This document shows positions 8,586 to 16,186 of a stretch of DNA of 64,000 bases, piece after piece (positions within the stretch are counted from its first letter, which is position 1; each line of letters starts with the position of its first letter). The position numbers were made by a program, and so were the translations under genes. This DNA comes from Candidatus Leptofilum proximum. GTDB taxonomy: Bacteria > Chloroflexota > Anaerolineae > Promineifilales > Promineifilaceae. Location: assembly GCA_016710325.1 (NCBI GenBank), contig JADJXK010000002.1, positions 1,364,001 to 1,428,000 of the forward strand. The letters are read 5' to 3'. The notes under the pieces are model-generated. The model worked only from the letters and a program-made list of their open reading frames with translations, was not told the origin of the DNA and searched no databases.

Positions 8586-8615
8586 TTGACAAAACAGAAC
8601 CCTTTGTGTTACTGT
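8586..8615 (+). promoter_or_regulatory. Promoter of the CUT2 importer operon (SBP2)
   Basis: A perfect TTGACA at 8586-8591 is followed by TACTGT at 8610-8615 with 18-base spacing. The tandem operators begin five bases downstream, over the expected transcription start. Confidence 0.6.
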
Positions 8616-8619
8616 GTTC

Positions 8620-8643
8620 GGTAGCGCTACCGGTAGCGCTACC
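8620..8643. promoter_or_regulatory. Two abutting LacI-type operators
   Basis: The perfect 12-base palindrome GGTAGCGCTACC occurs twice in direct succession (8620-8631 and 8632-8643), followed by a third partial GGTA. The central CG and palindromic form are typical of LacI-family operators. Head-to-tail abutting sites would place two dimers on one DNA face every 12 bases. Confidence 0.85.
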
Positions 8644-8715
8644 GGTAAATTCACCGAGAACACCACTGCTGACAGATTTAGAGAAAACAACCATATGATT
8701 AGAGGAGGAATAAGG

Positions 8716-9810
8716 ATGTCCACTAGAAAACTGGTTTTGTTACTGGCAGTTTTTGCTGCAACACTTGTGCTTTGGGGGTGCAGTTCTTCACCGGAAACGG
8801 CCGCTGTGGTCGAAGCCGGGGAGGAAGTAGACACCGTCGCAGCAGAGACCGGGTCTGAAGAAGTAGAGGTCGAGTCTGCTGCGGCTGAGGAAGAATCCAC
8901 TGATGGTCAGTGGTGTTCCGACATGACCATCCGCTTCTTTAGCGGCGGCGCTGAAGGGGATGCTTTTGGCTCGATTGTACAGCGCGGCGCGCAGGCAGCC
9001 GCTGCCGATTTGGGACCCCAGGTTGACTACATATTCTCCGGATGGGATACCGAGACCATGACTAATCAGCTGCGTGATGCCATTGCTGCCAGTCCCGATG
9101 GCATTGCAATGATGGGCCATCCCGGCAATGATGCCTTGTTGCCCCTGGCTGAAGAGGCCGCCGCTGCTGGCATCCTGATGATGTACCAAAATGTGCCGGT
9201 TCACGACGTTACAGCCCAGTTGGGCGGTGGTTACGTTGGGGCAGAGCAGTTTGATCAAGGGTACGCGTTGGGGCAAGAAGCCTTGAGGACTTTAGACTTG
9301 AGCTCCGGTGACCAGGTTATCGTTGTGGGCGCTTTTGAGACTGAAGAACGGGGCGCTCGGGAACGAGGCGTCGTGCAAGCCTTTGAAGAGGGTGGCTTAG
9401 AGGTTATCCAAATTACTGTGCAGGAGGAATGGTCTACGGACCCAAGTTTGATGATTCCGGCGTTAACTTCGGCCGTTTTAAGCAATCCTGATGTGAAGCT
9501 AATTTCCCATGCGGGTGGACAACTACTTGGCGCCGCCGAAATTTACAATGAAGCTTTGGACAAAGGCCCCGGCGAAATTTACCACATAGGCTTTGATACC
9601 AGTGCGGCGATTATCGACGGCTTTAGAAAAGGCTACATTCAGCTCACTGCCGACCAGCAGCCATTCTTACAAGGCTACCTGCCCATTTTGAGCCTGTGCC
9701 TCACCGAAAAATATGGTTTTGCGCCGTTGAATGTTGAAACCGGAGCTGGCTTTGTGGATGTAAACAATTTTGAAGCCGTGGCGGCATTTGCTGAACAAGG
9801 AATTCGGTAA
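8716..9810 (+). CDS. Sugar-binding lipoprotein of CUT2 importer (SBP2)
   Basis: The 364-residue lipoprotein starts at MSTRKLVLLL, chosen because AGGAGGAA lies 6 bases upstream and the longer frame would include the operators. The signal peptide ends in the lipobox LWGC. A short acidic linker (Val/Glu/Ala rich, to about residue 60) is followed by a periplasmic-binding-protein-4 domain of the RbsB/FrcB type, with a DAIAASPDGIAMMGHPG stretch and a YHIGFDTSAAIIDG stretch near the ligand cleft. It is the first gene of an operon with ATPase, permease and an enolase-superfamily enzyme. The sugar is not identifiable. Confidence 0.93.
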   Translation: MSTRKLVLLLAVFAATLVLWGCSSSPETAAVVEAGEEVDTVAAETGSEEVEVESAAAEEESTDGQWCSDMTIRFFSGGAEGDAFGSIVQRGAQAAAADLGPQVDYIFSGWDTETMTNQLRDAIAASPDGIAMMGHPGNDALLPLAEEAAAAGILMMYQNVPVHDVTAQLGGGYVGAEQFDQGYALGQEALRTLDLSSGDQVIVVGAFETEERGARERGVVQAFEEGGLEVIQITVQEEWSTDPSLMIPALTSAVLSNPDVKLISHAGGQLLGAAEIYNEALDKGPGEIYHIGFDTSAAIIDGFRKGYIQLTADQQPFLQGYLPILSLCLTEKYGFAPLNVETGAGFVDVNNFEAVAAFAEQGIR

Positions 9811-9825
9811 TAGTGGCCTGAAAAA

Positions 9826-9950
9826 ACTCTGTCTTTAGGATTTTGTTGAGTTGAGCGTGAAACGTGAAACGTGATTTACCTCTGGTCACGCATCACGTTT
9901 CACGTTTCACGGGCTGTCAGCCCCGTGAATTCCCAAAGAGCTAAAAACTC
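9826..9950. repeat. Intergenic palindromic element, GTGAAAC family (copy R2)
   Basis: Between SBP2 and the ATPase gene, two GTGAAAC heptamers (from about 9855) face an inverted array of GTTTCAC units (to about 9911) across a spacer reading ATTTACCTCTGGTCACG. The outer right border reads GAATTCCCAAAGAGC, matching in inverted form the left border of copy R4. Confidence 0.85.
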
Positions 9951-9983
9951 TAAATGACAATGCGTGATACGAGGAGATAGTCA

Positions 9984-10772
9984 GTGACCACACCCCTGTT
10001 AGAGCTAAAAAATATCACAAAATCTTTTGGCAAAGTGTCTGCGGTTGATCACGTGGATATGACAATCAACAAAGGAGAAATTATTGGCCTGATTGGTGAC
10101 AATGGGGCAGGTAAGTCTACTTTTGTAAAAGTGATTTCCGGGGTACATACGCCAGACTCAGGTGAAATTTATGTCCGTGGCCAAAAAGCGCAAAACTGGT
10201 CTGTGACTAAAGCCAGAGAGGCCGGTATTGAGACCGTGTACCAGGATAAGGCGCTGGCCGTGCAACAAACCATCATCCGCAACATTTTTATGGGGCGAGA
10301 AATGACAAATGCGTTTGGCTTTATGAAGACAAAAAAACAGTATGCTGAGGCCGAACGTTTAATGAGAACCATTGGCTTCACCTCAAAAGTGTTTGCGCCT
10401 GATTCTGTGGTGGGCACGCTGTCCGGGGGTGAAATGCAAGGCGTGGCGATTGCCAGAGCGCTCTATTTTAAAGCCCAAATTATTATTTTGGATGAACCAA
10501 CCACGGCCCTTTCACTGACCGAATCGGAAAAGGTGTTTAATTTTATTCGCAGAATCAAAGAGGACGGCCGTTCGTGCATATTCATCAGCCATAACATTTA
10601 CCATACCTACAATGCGGCCGATCGCTTTGTGGTGCTAGACAGAGGCAAGGTGGTGCTGAGGCTGAGAAAGGATGAGACAACCGCCGAGCAGTTGGTAAAA
10701 GACATGCAAGACATCGCCCGTACCGGACATTACGCCGGTAGTGGGGTCACTTCAAACACAAGCCGGAACTAA
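9984..10772 (+). CDS. CUT2 sugar ABC transporter ATPase, single-domain (FrcA-like)
   Basis: This 262-residue ATPase energises the SBP2 importer. It has Walker A (GDNGAGKST, residues 37-45), signature LSGGEMQ, Walker B IIILDEP and the switch His in FISHNIYHTYNA. Unlike RbsA or MglA, which have two fused nucleotide-binding domains, it has one and must work as a homodimer, as in fructose importers of the FrcBCA type. Translation starts at GTG with GAGGAG nearby. The permease gene follows after 13 bases. Confidence 0.93.
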   Translation: MTTPLLELKNITKSFGKVSAVDHVDMTINKGEIIGLIGDNGAGKSTFVKVISGVHTPDSGEIYVRGQKAQNWSVTKAREAGIETVYQDKALAVQQTIIRNIFMGREMTNAFGFMKTKKQYAEAERLMRTIGFTSKVFAPDSVVGTLSGGEMQGVAIARALYFKAQIIILDEPTTALSLTESEKVFNFIRRIKEDGRSCIFISHNIYHTYNAADRFVVLDRGKVVLRLRKDETTAEQLVKDMQDIARTGHYAGSGVTSNTSRN

Positions 10773-10785
10773 GGAAATCTCACAT

Positions 10786-11814
10786 ATGTCAACAGAAAAT
10801 GCAAGTCAGCTTGATTTGGCTTCACCCGTGGATAACGCCAGCTACGCCAGAAAAGGTATTGGCGCCTTTATCAATAAAGAACGGCGCTCGCTCAGTTCGC
10901 TGGTGGTTTTTATTGTGCTGATGCTTGTCTTTGTTGTGGCTAATCCACAAGTTTTTCTTAATCCTTTAGCTTACAGAGCGGTGTTCACCGCGCTGCCGAT
11001 ATCGATCATTATGGCTGTGCCGCTGGTATTTGTGGTGACCTCTGGTGAAATAGATCTGTCATTCGGATCGGTTATGGGGCTGGCCGGTTATGCGTTTGCC
11101 GTGTTTGTGGTAGATGCGGGGAACAGCCCGTGGCTTGGGTTGCTGTTGGCTTTAGCTGTAGGCGGAGGCGCCGGGCTGTTAAATGGGATTATTGTTACCC
11201 GCATTGGCCTGTCCTCGTTAGTGGCTACGTTGGGTATGAGTTTCTTGCTGCGCGGGATTGTTTACATGTTTACCGAGGGCATGAATATTTCATTGGTAGG
11301 GCAAAAGGGGACGCTTTTTTACAATGCTCTGGTGGGAAACCTGGGTTTCTTGCCGGTCCAGATGATTTGGGCGATTGTTTTTGGCGTCTTTAGCGCCTTT
11401 GTTTTTAATTATCATAAATTTGGGGCGCACGTGCATTGTGTGGGTGACAATGAGAACAGTGCCCGCGAGATGGGAATCAATGTACAAAAAACCAGAACGC
11501 TCACTTTTGTTTACGTAGGAATTGCTGCCGGATTTGCCGGTGTTACGGCCTCGTTACTTAACAACACCTACTACCCCACCAGCGGCGAAGGGCTGCTTTT
11601 GCCTGTTTTAGCGGCCGTATTTGTCGGAGGAACGCCAACCTGGGGCGGTGTTGGTACGGTAGTGGGCGCCATTATTGGTGCTTTTATTATTGGATTTATT
11701 GAAACCGGCGTGATTGCTGCGGGCCTGACTGGCTACTACACCCGCTTTTTCTATGGCTTGATTATTATTCTGGCTCTGATTGGGCACAAATTTAATCAAC
11801 CTCGATATCGCTAA
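10786..11814 (+). CDS. CUT2 sugar ABC transporter permease (RbsC/FrcC-like)
   Basis: The 342-residue membrane protein belongs to the BPD_transp_2 family, with 9-10 predicted helices. It contains the conserved GEIDLSFGSVMGLAGY motif, the GDNENSAREMGINV cytoplasmic loop that contacts the ATPase, and the C-terminal LPVLAAVFVGGTP stretch. The ATG at 10786 (AAGGAAA upstream) is chosen over an earlier in-frame GTG that would overlap the ATPase gene. It forms the channel of the SBP2 importer. Confidence 0.93.
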   Translation: MSTENASQLDLASPVDNASYARKGIGAFINKERRSLSSLVVFIVLMLVFVVANPQVFLNPLAYRAVFTALPISIIMAVPLVFVVTSGEIDLSFGSVMGLAGYAFAVFVVDAGNSPWLGLLLALAVGGGAGLLNGIIVTRIGLSSLVATLGMSFLLRGIVYMFTEGMNISLVGQKGTLFYNALVGNLGFLPVQMIWAIVFGVFSAFVFNYHKFGAHVHCVGDNENSAREMGINVQKTRTLTFVYVGIAAGFAGVTASLLNNTYYPTSGEGLLLPVLAAVFVGGTPTWGGVGTVVGAIIGAFIIGFIETGVIAAGLTGYYTRFFYGLIIILALIGHKFNQPRYR

Positions 11815-11855
11815 ATTAAATCATCGCAGACACGGCCGTCTCCAGGTAAAAATTT

Positions 11856-12932
11856 ATGACCCCAACAATTGAATCCTTCACCATCACCCGCTTTTCTTAT
11901 CCCCGCGACCGCACCATTGGTGATTCCCAGGTGCGGAGCGATTGGCAGCATATTGGCGCGTTGGAGCTGCACGCCAGCAACGGCCGTACCGGCCTGGGCT
12001 TTTTTTTGTCATTGTTTGTTCCCTTGCCTTCCGTGGTAGAGCTTGAAAGGTTGTTTCGGGAAACGACCGTGCCCCATCTCATCGGTCAAAATTCGTTTGC
12101 CCTGGTGAACCAGGTCACACGGCCGCGCGGCGGCAACCAGCAGAGCAATATGTTTGCCGAGGCCATTAACCAGGCGCTGTGGGATATTAATGCCCAAACC
12201 CTGGATTTGCCACTCTACCGGCTGTTGGGCGGCACGTGTGAGCGCGTCCGCGCCTATGCCAGCCCTCTGGACTTCCATTTAAGCGACGAAGCGTTTTGTG
12301 CCCTGCTCCAACGGGGGCAAGAGATGGGCTTCACCGCCTACAAAATCAAGGTTGGCCACCCTGATCTGGCCTGGGACGTGGCTCGCTTGCAGCTGGCGCG
12401 GGCAACCGTGGGCAGCAGCGCCATCTTGATGGCCGATGCCAATGAAGCCTGGACGCCCAAAGAAGCCATCCGCCGCCTGCACGCCTTCCGTGATGCTGGC
12501 ATTACGCTTTACTGGATTGAAGACCCGTGTTTGCGCGATGATTTCACCGGGCTGCGGGAAATCCGCCAGGCGGTGCCCTTTACCCACGTCAACAGTGGCG
12601 AATACCTTGACCTGCACGGCAAGCAGCAGCTAATGGCTCAAGGCGGGGCAGACATTTTGAACATTCATGGCCACTTCAGCGACGGCTTGCGGGCTGGTTG
12701 GCTGGCGGCGGAATACGGCCTGCCGGTTAGCCTGGGCAACACGATGCTGGAAGTGGGCATTCACCTGGCAGCCGCCCTGCCGGAGACGAACTGGATTGAG
12801 TACTCGTTTCTCAACTTCAACCATCTCGTGGCAGAACCCATCCAGTTCATCGATGGTTATGCTGTGGCGCCGGATAGGCCAGGGCATGGCCTTGTTTTAT
12901 CGGAACAGGCCAGGCGGGAACTGGCTAGCTAA
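11856..12932 (+). CDS. Enolase-superfamily sugar-acid dehydratase (mandelate racemase/muconate lactonizing type)
   Basis: The 358-residue protein has an N-terminal capping domain (with GGNQQSNMFAEAINQALWDINAQ) and a C-terminal barrel with family catalytic features: the KxK in AYKIKVGHP (around residue 165), metal ligands in MADANEAW and WIEDP, a third acid in NSGEYLDL, and NIHGHFSDG late in the barrel. Such enzymes remove water from aldonic acids such as L-fuconate, D-galactonate or D-arabinonate using Mg. It ends the SBP2 operon, so it probably acts on the oxidised form of that importer's sugar. A GC-rich hairpin with a T-run follows the stop. Confidence 0.9.
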   Translation: MTPTIESFTITRFSYPRDRTIGDSQVRSDWQHIGALELHASNGRTGLGFFLSLFVPLPSVVELERLFRETTVPHLIGQNSFALVNQVTRPRGGNQQSNMFAEAINQALWDINAQTLDLPLYRLLGGTCERVRAYASPLDFHLSDEAFCALLQRGQEMGFTAYKIKVGHPDLAWDVARLQLARATVGSSAILMADANEAWTPKEAIRRLHAFRDAGITLYWIEDPCLRDDFTGLREIRQAVPFTHVNSGEYLDLHGKQQLMAQGGADILNIHGHFSDGLRAGWLAAEYGLPVSLGNTMLEVGIHLAAALPETNWIEYSFLNFNHLVAEPIQFIDGYAVAPDRPGHGLVLSEQARRELAS

Positions 12933-12944
12933 GTGGCCGTCGAA

Positions 12945-12984
12945 CCCGCACGAGGGTGCTTCGCACCCCGTGCGGGGAATTTTT
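12945..12984 (+). terminator. Intrinsic terminator of the SBP2-dehydratase operon (module A of composite repeat)
   Basis: A GC-rich stem (arms CCCGCAC/GTGCGGG plus GGGTGC/GCACCC, loop TTC) at 12945-12976 is followed by TTTTTT at 12979-12984, just after the plus-strand stop codon. Confidence 0.8.
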
Positions 12985-13039
12985 TGGGGTTATTTCAGTC
13001 TTGGGAGTGGGACACTCCCAAGACTGAAATAACCCCACT

Positions 13040-13076
13040 AAAAAAACGTCGCCAGGCGCGAAGCGCCGAGGCGACG
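13040..13076 (-). terminator. Intrinsic terminator of the Gfo/Idh gene (module C)
   Basis: Read on the minus strand, the CGTCGCC/GGCGACG stem (13076-13047) is followed by seven T residues (13046-13040). It lies 42 bases downstream of the stop of the 13118-14314 gene, and faces the plus-strand terminator of the opposite operon. Confidence 0.75.
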
Positions 13077-13117
13077 ACGCGCCGGAACTGTTAATTTATT
13101 GCCAAATTTCGAATTGA

Positions 13118-14314
13118 TTAATACACGATATCCACCTGGCGCTTGGTGGCGGCAGATTGCAGGATGGCGTCACAGACGACGGCCGTTTTAAACCCATCCT
13201 CAAAATCTGCACCAATTGGCGATACCGGCTTGTCGTTGACGATGCAGTCGAGCAGGTGCGTAATTTCGTGCACAAACGTGTGCTCCCAGCCGATGATGTG
13301 GCCCTGCGGCCACCAATTTTCCCACCAGGGATGATGTGGCTCGGAAATAAGAACGTTGTGAAAACCCTGGGTGGTGTTTGGGGTATCATCCACCCAGTAA
13401 ACTTCCAGCTCGTTCATGCGTTCCAGGTTAAAACGGATGCTGCCTTTCTCGCCGTTGATCTCCAGCACTTCGTGGTTTTTGCGTCCGGCGGCAAAGCGAG
13501 TGGCTTCGAGGGTGCCGATGGCGCCGTTGGCAAAGGCGACGGTGGAGACAAAGGCGTCATCGACGGTGACTTTGCCAGTGCCGCTGCCATCGGCAAACGG
13601 CCGTTCCGGGATAAAGGTGCGGGTCATGGCCGAAACGGCCGTTATTTCACCCACCAAATACCGCCCCAAATCAATGATGTGCGCCCCTAAATCACCCAGT
13701 GCACCGCTGCCCGCGGTCTCTTTGTCCAGCCGCCAGATCATCGGCGTGCCGAAGTGAGGCATCACCCATTCTTGCAAATAAGCGGCCCGAAAATGGTAGA
13801 TGCGCCCCAACGCGCCGCTTTGAATCAGTTCGTAAGCCTGACGAATGGCGGGCACAAAGCGATAATTAAACGCTACCATGTGCTTCACACCTGCTTTGTT
13901 AACGGCATCGAGCATCGTTTTGGCTTCTTCAGCCGTGCGCGCCAGCGGTTTTTCACAGAAAACGTGTTTGCCGGCGGCGGCGGCCGCAATGCATGGCTCG
14001 GCGTGGGCGTCGTTGGGGCCGCCGTTGTCAAACAGGTGGATGCTGTCATTGGCCAGCATCGCCTGCCAGCTGGTGTAATAATTTTCGTAGCCGTATCGTT
14101 TGGCCGCGGCGGCAACGGCCGTTTCGTTCCGCCCGGCAATGCCAACTAAACGCGGTACGGCCGGTGGCGGGTACATCATGTGGGGAATCTTTTTGTAGGC
14201 GTTGGTGTGTGCCTTGCCCATAAACGCATAGCCCAACATGCCCACCCCAATCTGAGGAATTTCTCCTTCCGCTTGCGGTCCGGCCATTGACGTGAATCCA
14301 GTGTCTTTTGCCAT
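13118..14314 (-). CDS. Gfo/Idh/MocA-family NAD(P)-dependent oxidoreductase
   Basis: The 398-residue enzyme has an N-terminal Rossmann domain (GVGMLGYAFMGKAHTNAY near residue 22), the conserved cofactor/substrate motif EKPLARTAEEA around residue 120, and a C-terminal alpha/beta substrate domain (FNYRFVPAIRQAYELI; GDLGAHIIDLGRYLVG, with the catalytic-type Asp/His). Family members oxidise or reduce sugars and inositols. The start has AGGAGG upstream. It is the last gene of the minus-strand CUT1 operon and follows a sugar isomerase/epimerase-like gene, a pairing typical of inositol or keto-sugar catabolism. Substrate is unknown. Confidence 0.92.
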   Translation of the reverse strand: MAKDTGFTSMAGPQAEGEIPQIGVGMLGYAFMGKAHTNAYKKIPHMMYPPPAVPRLVGIAGRNETAVAAAAKRYGYENYYTSWQAMLANDSIHLFDNGGPNDAHAEPCIAAAAAGKHVFCEKPLARTAEEAKTMLDAVNKAGVKHMVAFNYRFVPAIRQAYELIQSGALGRIYHFRAAYLQEWVMPHFGTPMIWRLDKETAGSGALGDLGAHIIDLGRYLVGEITAVSAMTRTFIPERPFADGSGTGKVTVDDAFVSTVAFANGAIGTLEATRFAAGRKNHEVLEINGEKGSIRFNLERMNELEVYWVDDTPNTTQGFHNVLISEPHHPWWENWWPQGHIIGWEHTFVHEITHLLDCIVNDKPVSPIGADFEDGFKTAVVCDAILQSAATKRQVDIVY

Positions 14315-14339
14315 TTTTACCTCCTGGTAAGCCGGATTG

Positions 14340-14445
14340 CTGACAGATTTAATTTTTCACCGCAAAGGACGCTGAGAGCGCAAAGATTCTTACTCTTTTC
14401 CCTTTGCGTCCTTGGCGCACTTTGCGGTTAGATAAGTTTTGTCAG
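14340..14445. repeat. Intergenic palindromic element with GCAAAG-type units
   Basis: Between the Gfo/Idh and isomerase genes, an array containing CACCGCAAAGGACGC and GCGCAAAG faces CTTTGCGTCC and GCGCACTTTGCGGT in inverted orientation. Outer edges CTGACA and TGTCAG form a second, enclosing inverted repeat. It has the same plan as the GTGAAAC elements with a different, 9-base-like unit. Confidence 0.75.
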
Positions 14446-14466
14446 TCAACCAGCCTGGTTAGCTTT

Positions 14467-15465
14467 TTAATCCGATGAAAATGCTGCATCAAAGGCAACG
14501 GATGATGCGGTGAAATCCTGGCGGCGGACCATGGCCAAGGCTTCTGGCGCGCCCCACTCGCGATCCATGCCGCTGTCTTCCCATTCAATGGAAAGTGGGC
14601 CGCTGTACCCGATGCGGTTTAAGGCGCGAATGATGGGATCCCATTTCACATCGCCGCGCCCTGGCGACACAAAATCCCAGCCACGATTTTGATCCCCAAA
14701 GCTGAGGTGTGAGGACAGGATGCTGTTACGGCCGTTCAGCTGCACCCGCGAATCTTTCACATGCACATGGTAAATGCGCTCCGGGAACTCGTTGATAAAG
14801 GCCACCGGATCCAGGAACTGATGCACAAAATGGCTGGGGTCAAAGTTAAAACCAAATGCGGGATGGTTGCCAATCGCCTCTAACGCGCGATGGGAGGTGA
14901 TGATGTCGTAGGCAATCTCGGTGGGATGTACTTCCAGCCCAAACCGGACACCTTCCTCCTGGAAAACATCCATAATTGGCCCCCAACGGTTGGCAAAATC
15001 GACATAACCCGCTTCAATATCCTCCTGGCTGGTGGGCGGGAAAAAGTAAAGTTTGCCCCACACGCTGGAGCCGGTGAAGCCATTCACTACATCAACGCCA
15101 AACAGTTTGGCAGCGCGGGCCGTATTTTTTACCTCTTCAGCAGCGCGTTGGCGCACGCCTTCAGGATCGCCATCCCCCCAAATGGTGTCTGGCAAGATGG
15201 CTTTGTGCCGGTTGTCAATCGGATCGCACACGCATTGGCCGACGAGATGGGTGCTGATCGAAAAGCATTGTAAATTGTGTTTTTCCAACAACTCTCGTTT
15301 TTCACGGATGTAGCTGTCGCTGGATAACGCTTTGTCTACTTCAAAGTGGTCACCCCAACAGGCAAGCTCCAGGCCGTCAAAGCCCCAGGCCGACGCTTTT
15401 TGGGCCAGTGTCTCCAGCGGTAAGTCGGCCCACTGTCCGGTAAATAATGTGACGGGTCGTGACAT
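14467..15465 (-). CDS. Sugar phosphate isomerase/epimerase family protein (xylose-isomerase-like TIM barrel)
   Basis: This 332-residue AP-endonuclease-2/xylose isomerase-like barrel begins VTLFTGQWADLPLETLAQKASAWG and contains FDGLELACWGDHFE, the metal-binding LEVHPTEIAYD, FGFNFDPSHFVHQ and YHVHVKDSRV motifs, and a final IEWEDSGMD. These positions supply the Glu, Asp, His and Glu metal ligands of the fold. Relatives isomerise or epimerise keto sugars and inosose. GGAGG precedes the ATG. It lies between the CUT1 importer genes and the Gfo/Idh gene in one direction, so it probably acts on the sugar imported by that system. Confidence 0.9.
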   Translation of the reverse strand: MSRPVTLFTGQWADLPLETLAQKASAWGFDGLELACWGDHFEVDKALSSDSYIREKRELLEKHNLQCFSISTHLVGQCVCDPIDNRHKAILPDTIWGDGDPEGVRQRAAEEVKNTARAAKLFGVDVVNGFTGSSVWGKLYFFPPTSQEDIEAGYVDFANRWGPIMDVFQEEGVRFGLEVHPTEIAYDIITSHRALEAIGNHPAFGFNFDPSHFVHQFLDPVAFINEFPERIYHVHVKDSRVQLNGRNSILSSHLSFGDQNRGWDFVSPGRGDVKWDPIIRALNRIGYSGPLSIEWEDSGMDREWGAPEALAMVRRQDFTASSVAFDAAFSSD

Positions 15466-15499
15466 AATTTCCTCCAGGTTTGAATTTAAAAATTAGAAT

Positions 15500-15615
15500 C
15501 TTCAGGATTTCGCGGGGTTTGGCGTGAAACGTGATGCGTGAAACGTGATTTTCTTCTGGTCACGTTTCACGTTTCACGCATCACGGGCTGTCAACTCCTG
15601 AGTTCCTAAAGAGCT
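15500..15615. repeat. Intergenic palindromic element, GTGAAAC family (copy R3)
   Basis: The core (15521-15585) has GTGAAAC and GTGATGC units facing GTTTCAC units, with the same CTTCTGGTCACG-like spacer as copy R2. The right border reads GAGTTCCTAAAGAGC. It separates the importer genes from the catabolic genes of the operon. Confidence 0.85.
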
Positions 15616-15619
15616 AAAA

Positions 15620-16186
15620 TTAGTAAAGCTTTTCTCGACGCGGCCAGATGAGGCCGATGATGGCGATGGTGAGAATGGTGTTGAGCACGGCCGTTCCCAA
15701 ATCCCCCCGCCCCGTTATGCCCAACACCAATAAACCCAGGTTCACGACGGCCAGACCAATCACGCCGCGCCGCCGCCAGTTCCAGGTTGAAATGGCGTAG
15801 ATGAAGGCAAATACCCCTACAAATGCGGCAAGTCCTGCGCCAATGGATAAGTTCACCAAAATCGTAAAGCCAACAATAATGGGCATGGCCACCAGCAGCC
15901 AGGTGAGCAGCTGCCCCTTTTCGTTGATGGCGCGCTGCAAATCGTCCACGCTGTAGTGCGAAATTGAAATAAAAGCGACGGTACTGAGCAAAACGGTGTA
16001 AAAGCCGTAGCGAAAAATGGTTGGCGCAATCTCACGGCCGTACAGCTGCCCCCACTCACTGCCTGCGGAAAGCCCTTCTAACCATGACGCTGCATTTTGA
16101 AACCAGGGTTGAAACATAGCCAAAATGCCCACGAGCATGAGAATCACAATGGTTTTTTCTACCTGTTTGTACCGTTGCTCAAACAT
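15620..16186 (-). CDS. Small polytopic membrane protein encoded with the two-ATPase importer
   Basis: I do not recognise this 188-residue protein. About six hydrophobic segments are visible (near residues 12-25, 57-76, 93-112, 114-133, 141-157 and 165-181), with basic residues (WNWRRRG, WPRREKLY) that would face the cytoplasm. Its start lies inside the preceding ATPase gene (8-base overlap), so it is translated with the importer. Rhizobial glycerol importers with two ATPases and two permeases also encode a small extra membrane protein, which makes an accessory importer subunit plausible; this is inference from gene order and not from sequence similarity. Confidence 0.85.
   Translation of the reverse strand: MFEQRYKQVEKTIVILMLVGILAMFQPWFQNAASWLEGLSAGSEWGQLYGREIAPTIFRYGFYTVLLSTVAFISISHYSVDDLQRAINEKGQLLTWLLVAMPIIVGFTILVNLSIGAGLAAFVGVFAFIYAISTWNWRRRGVIGLAVVNLGLLVLGITGRGDLGTAVLNTILTIAIIGLIWPRREKLY

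Larger units (their letters stand above)
12945..13076. repeat. Composite three-hairpin element A-B-C (copy 1)
   Basis: Module A is the GC-rich stem at 12945-12976. Module B at 12986-13036 is a perfect 24-base inverted repeat with a 3-base loop, beginning GGGGTTATTTCAG. Module C at 13047-13076 has CGTCGCC/GGCGACG arms. B is flanked by a T-run on the left and an A-run on the right. The same three modules in the same order occur inverted at 43359-43477. Confidence 0.85.

Noticed and set aside
10741..10785. GTG start for the SBP2 permease inside the ATPase gene
   Set aside because: The ATG at 10786 has AAGGAAA upstream and gives the normal permease length.
12945..13076. CRISPR-like or transposon-end reading of the A-B-C element
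   Set aside because: There are no regularly spaced identical repeats and no transposase; the modules are three different stem-loops.
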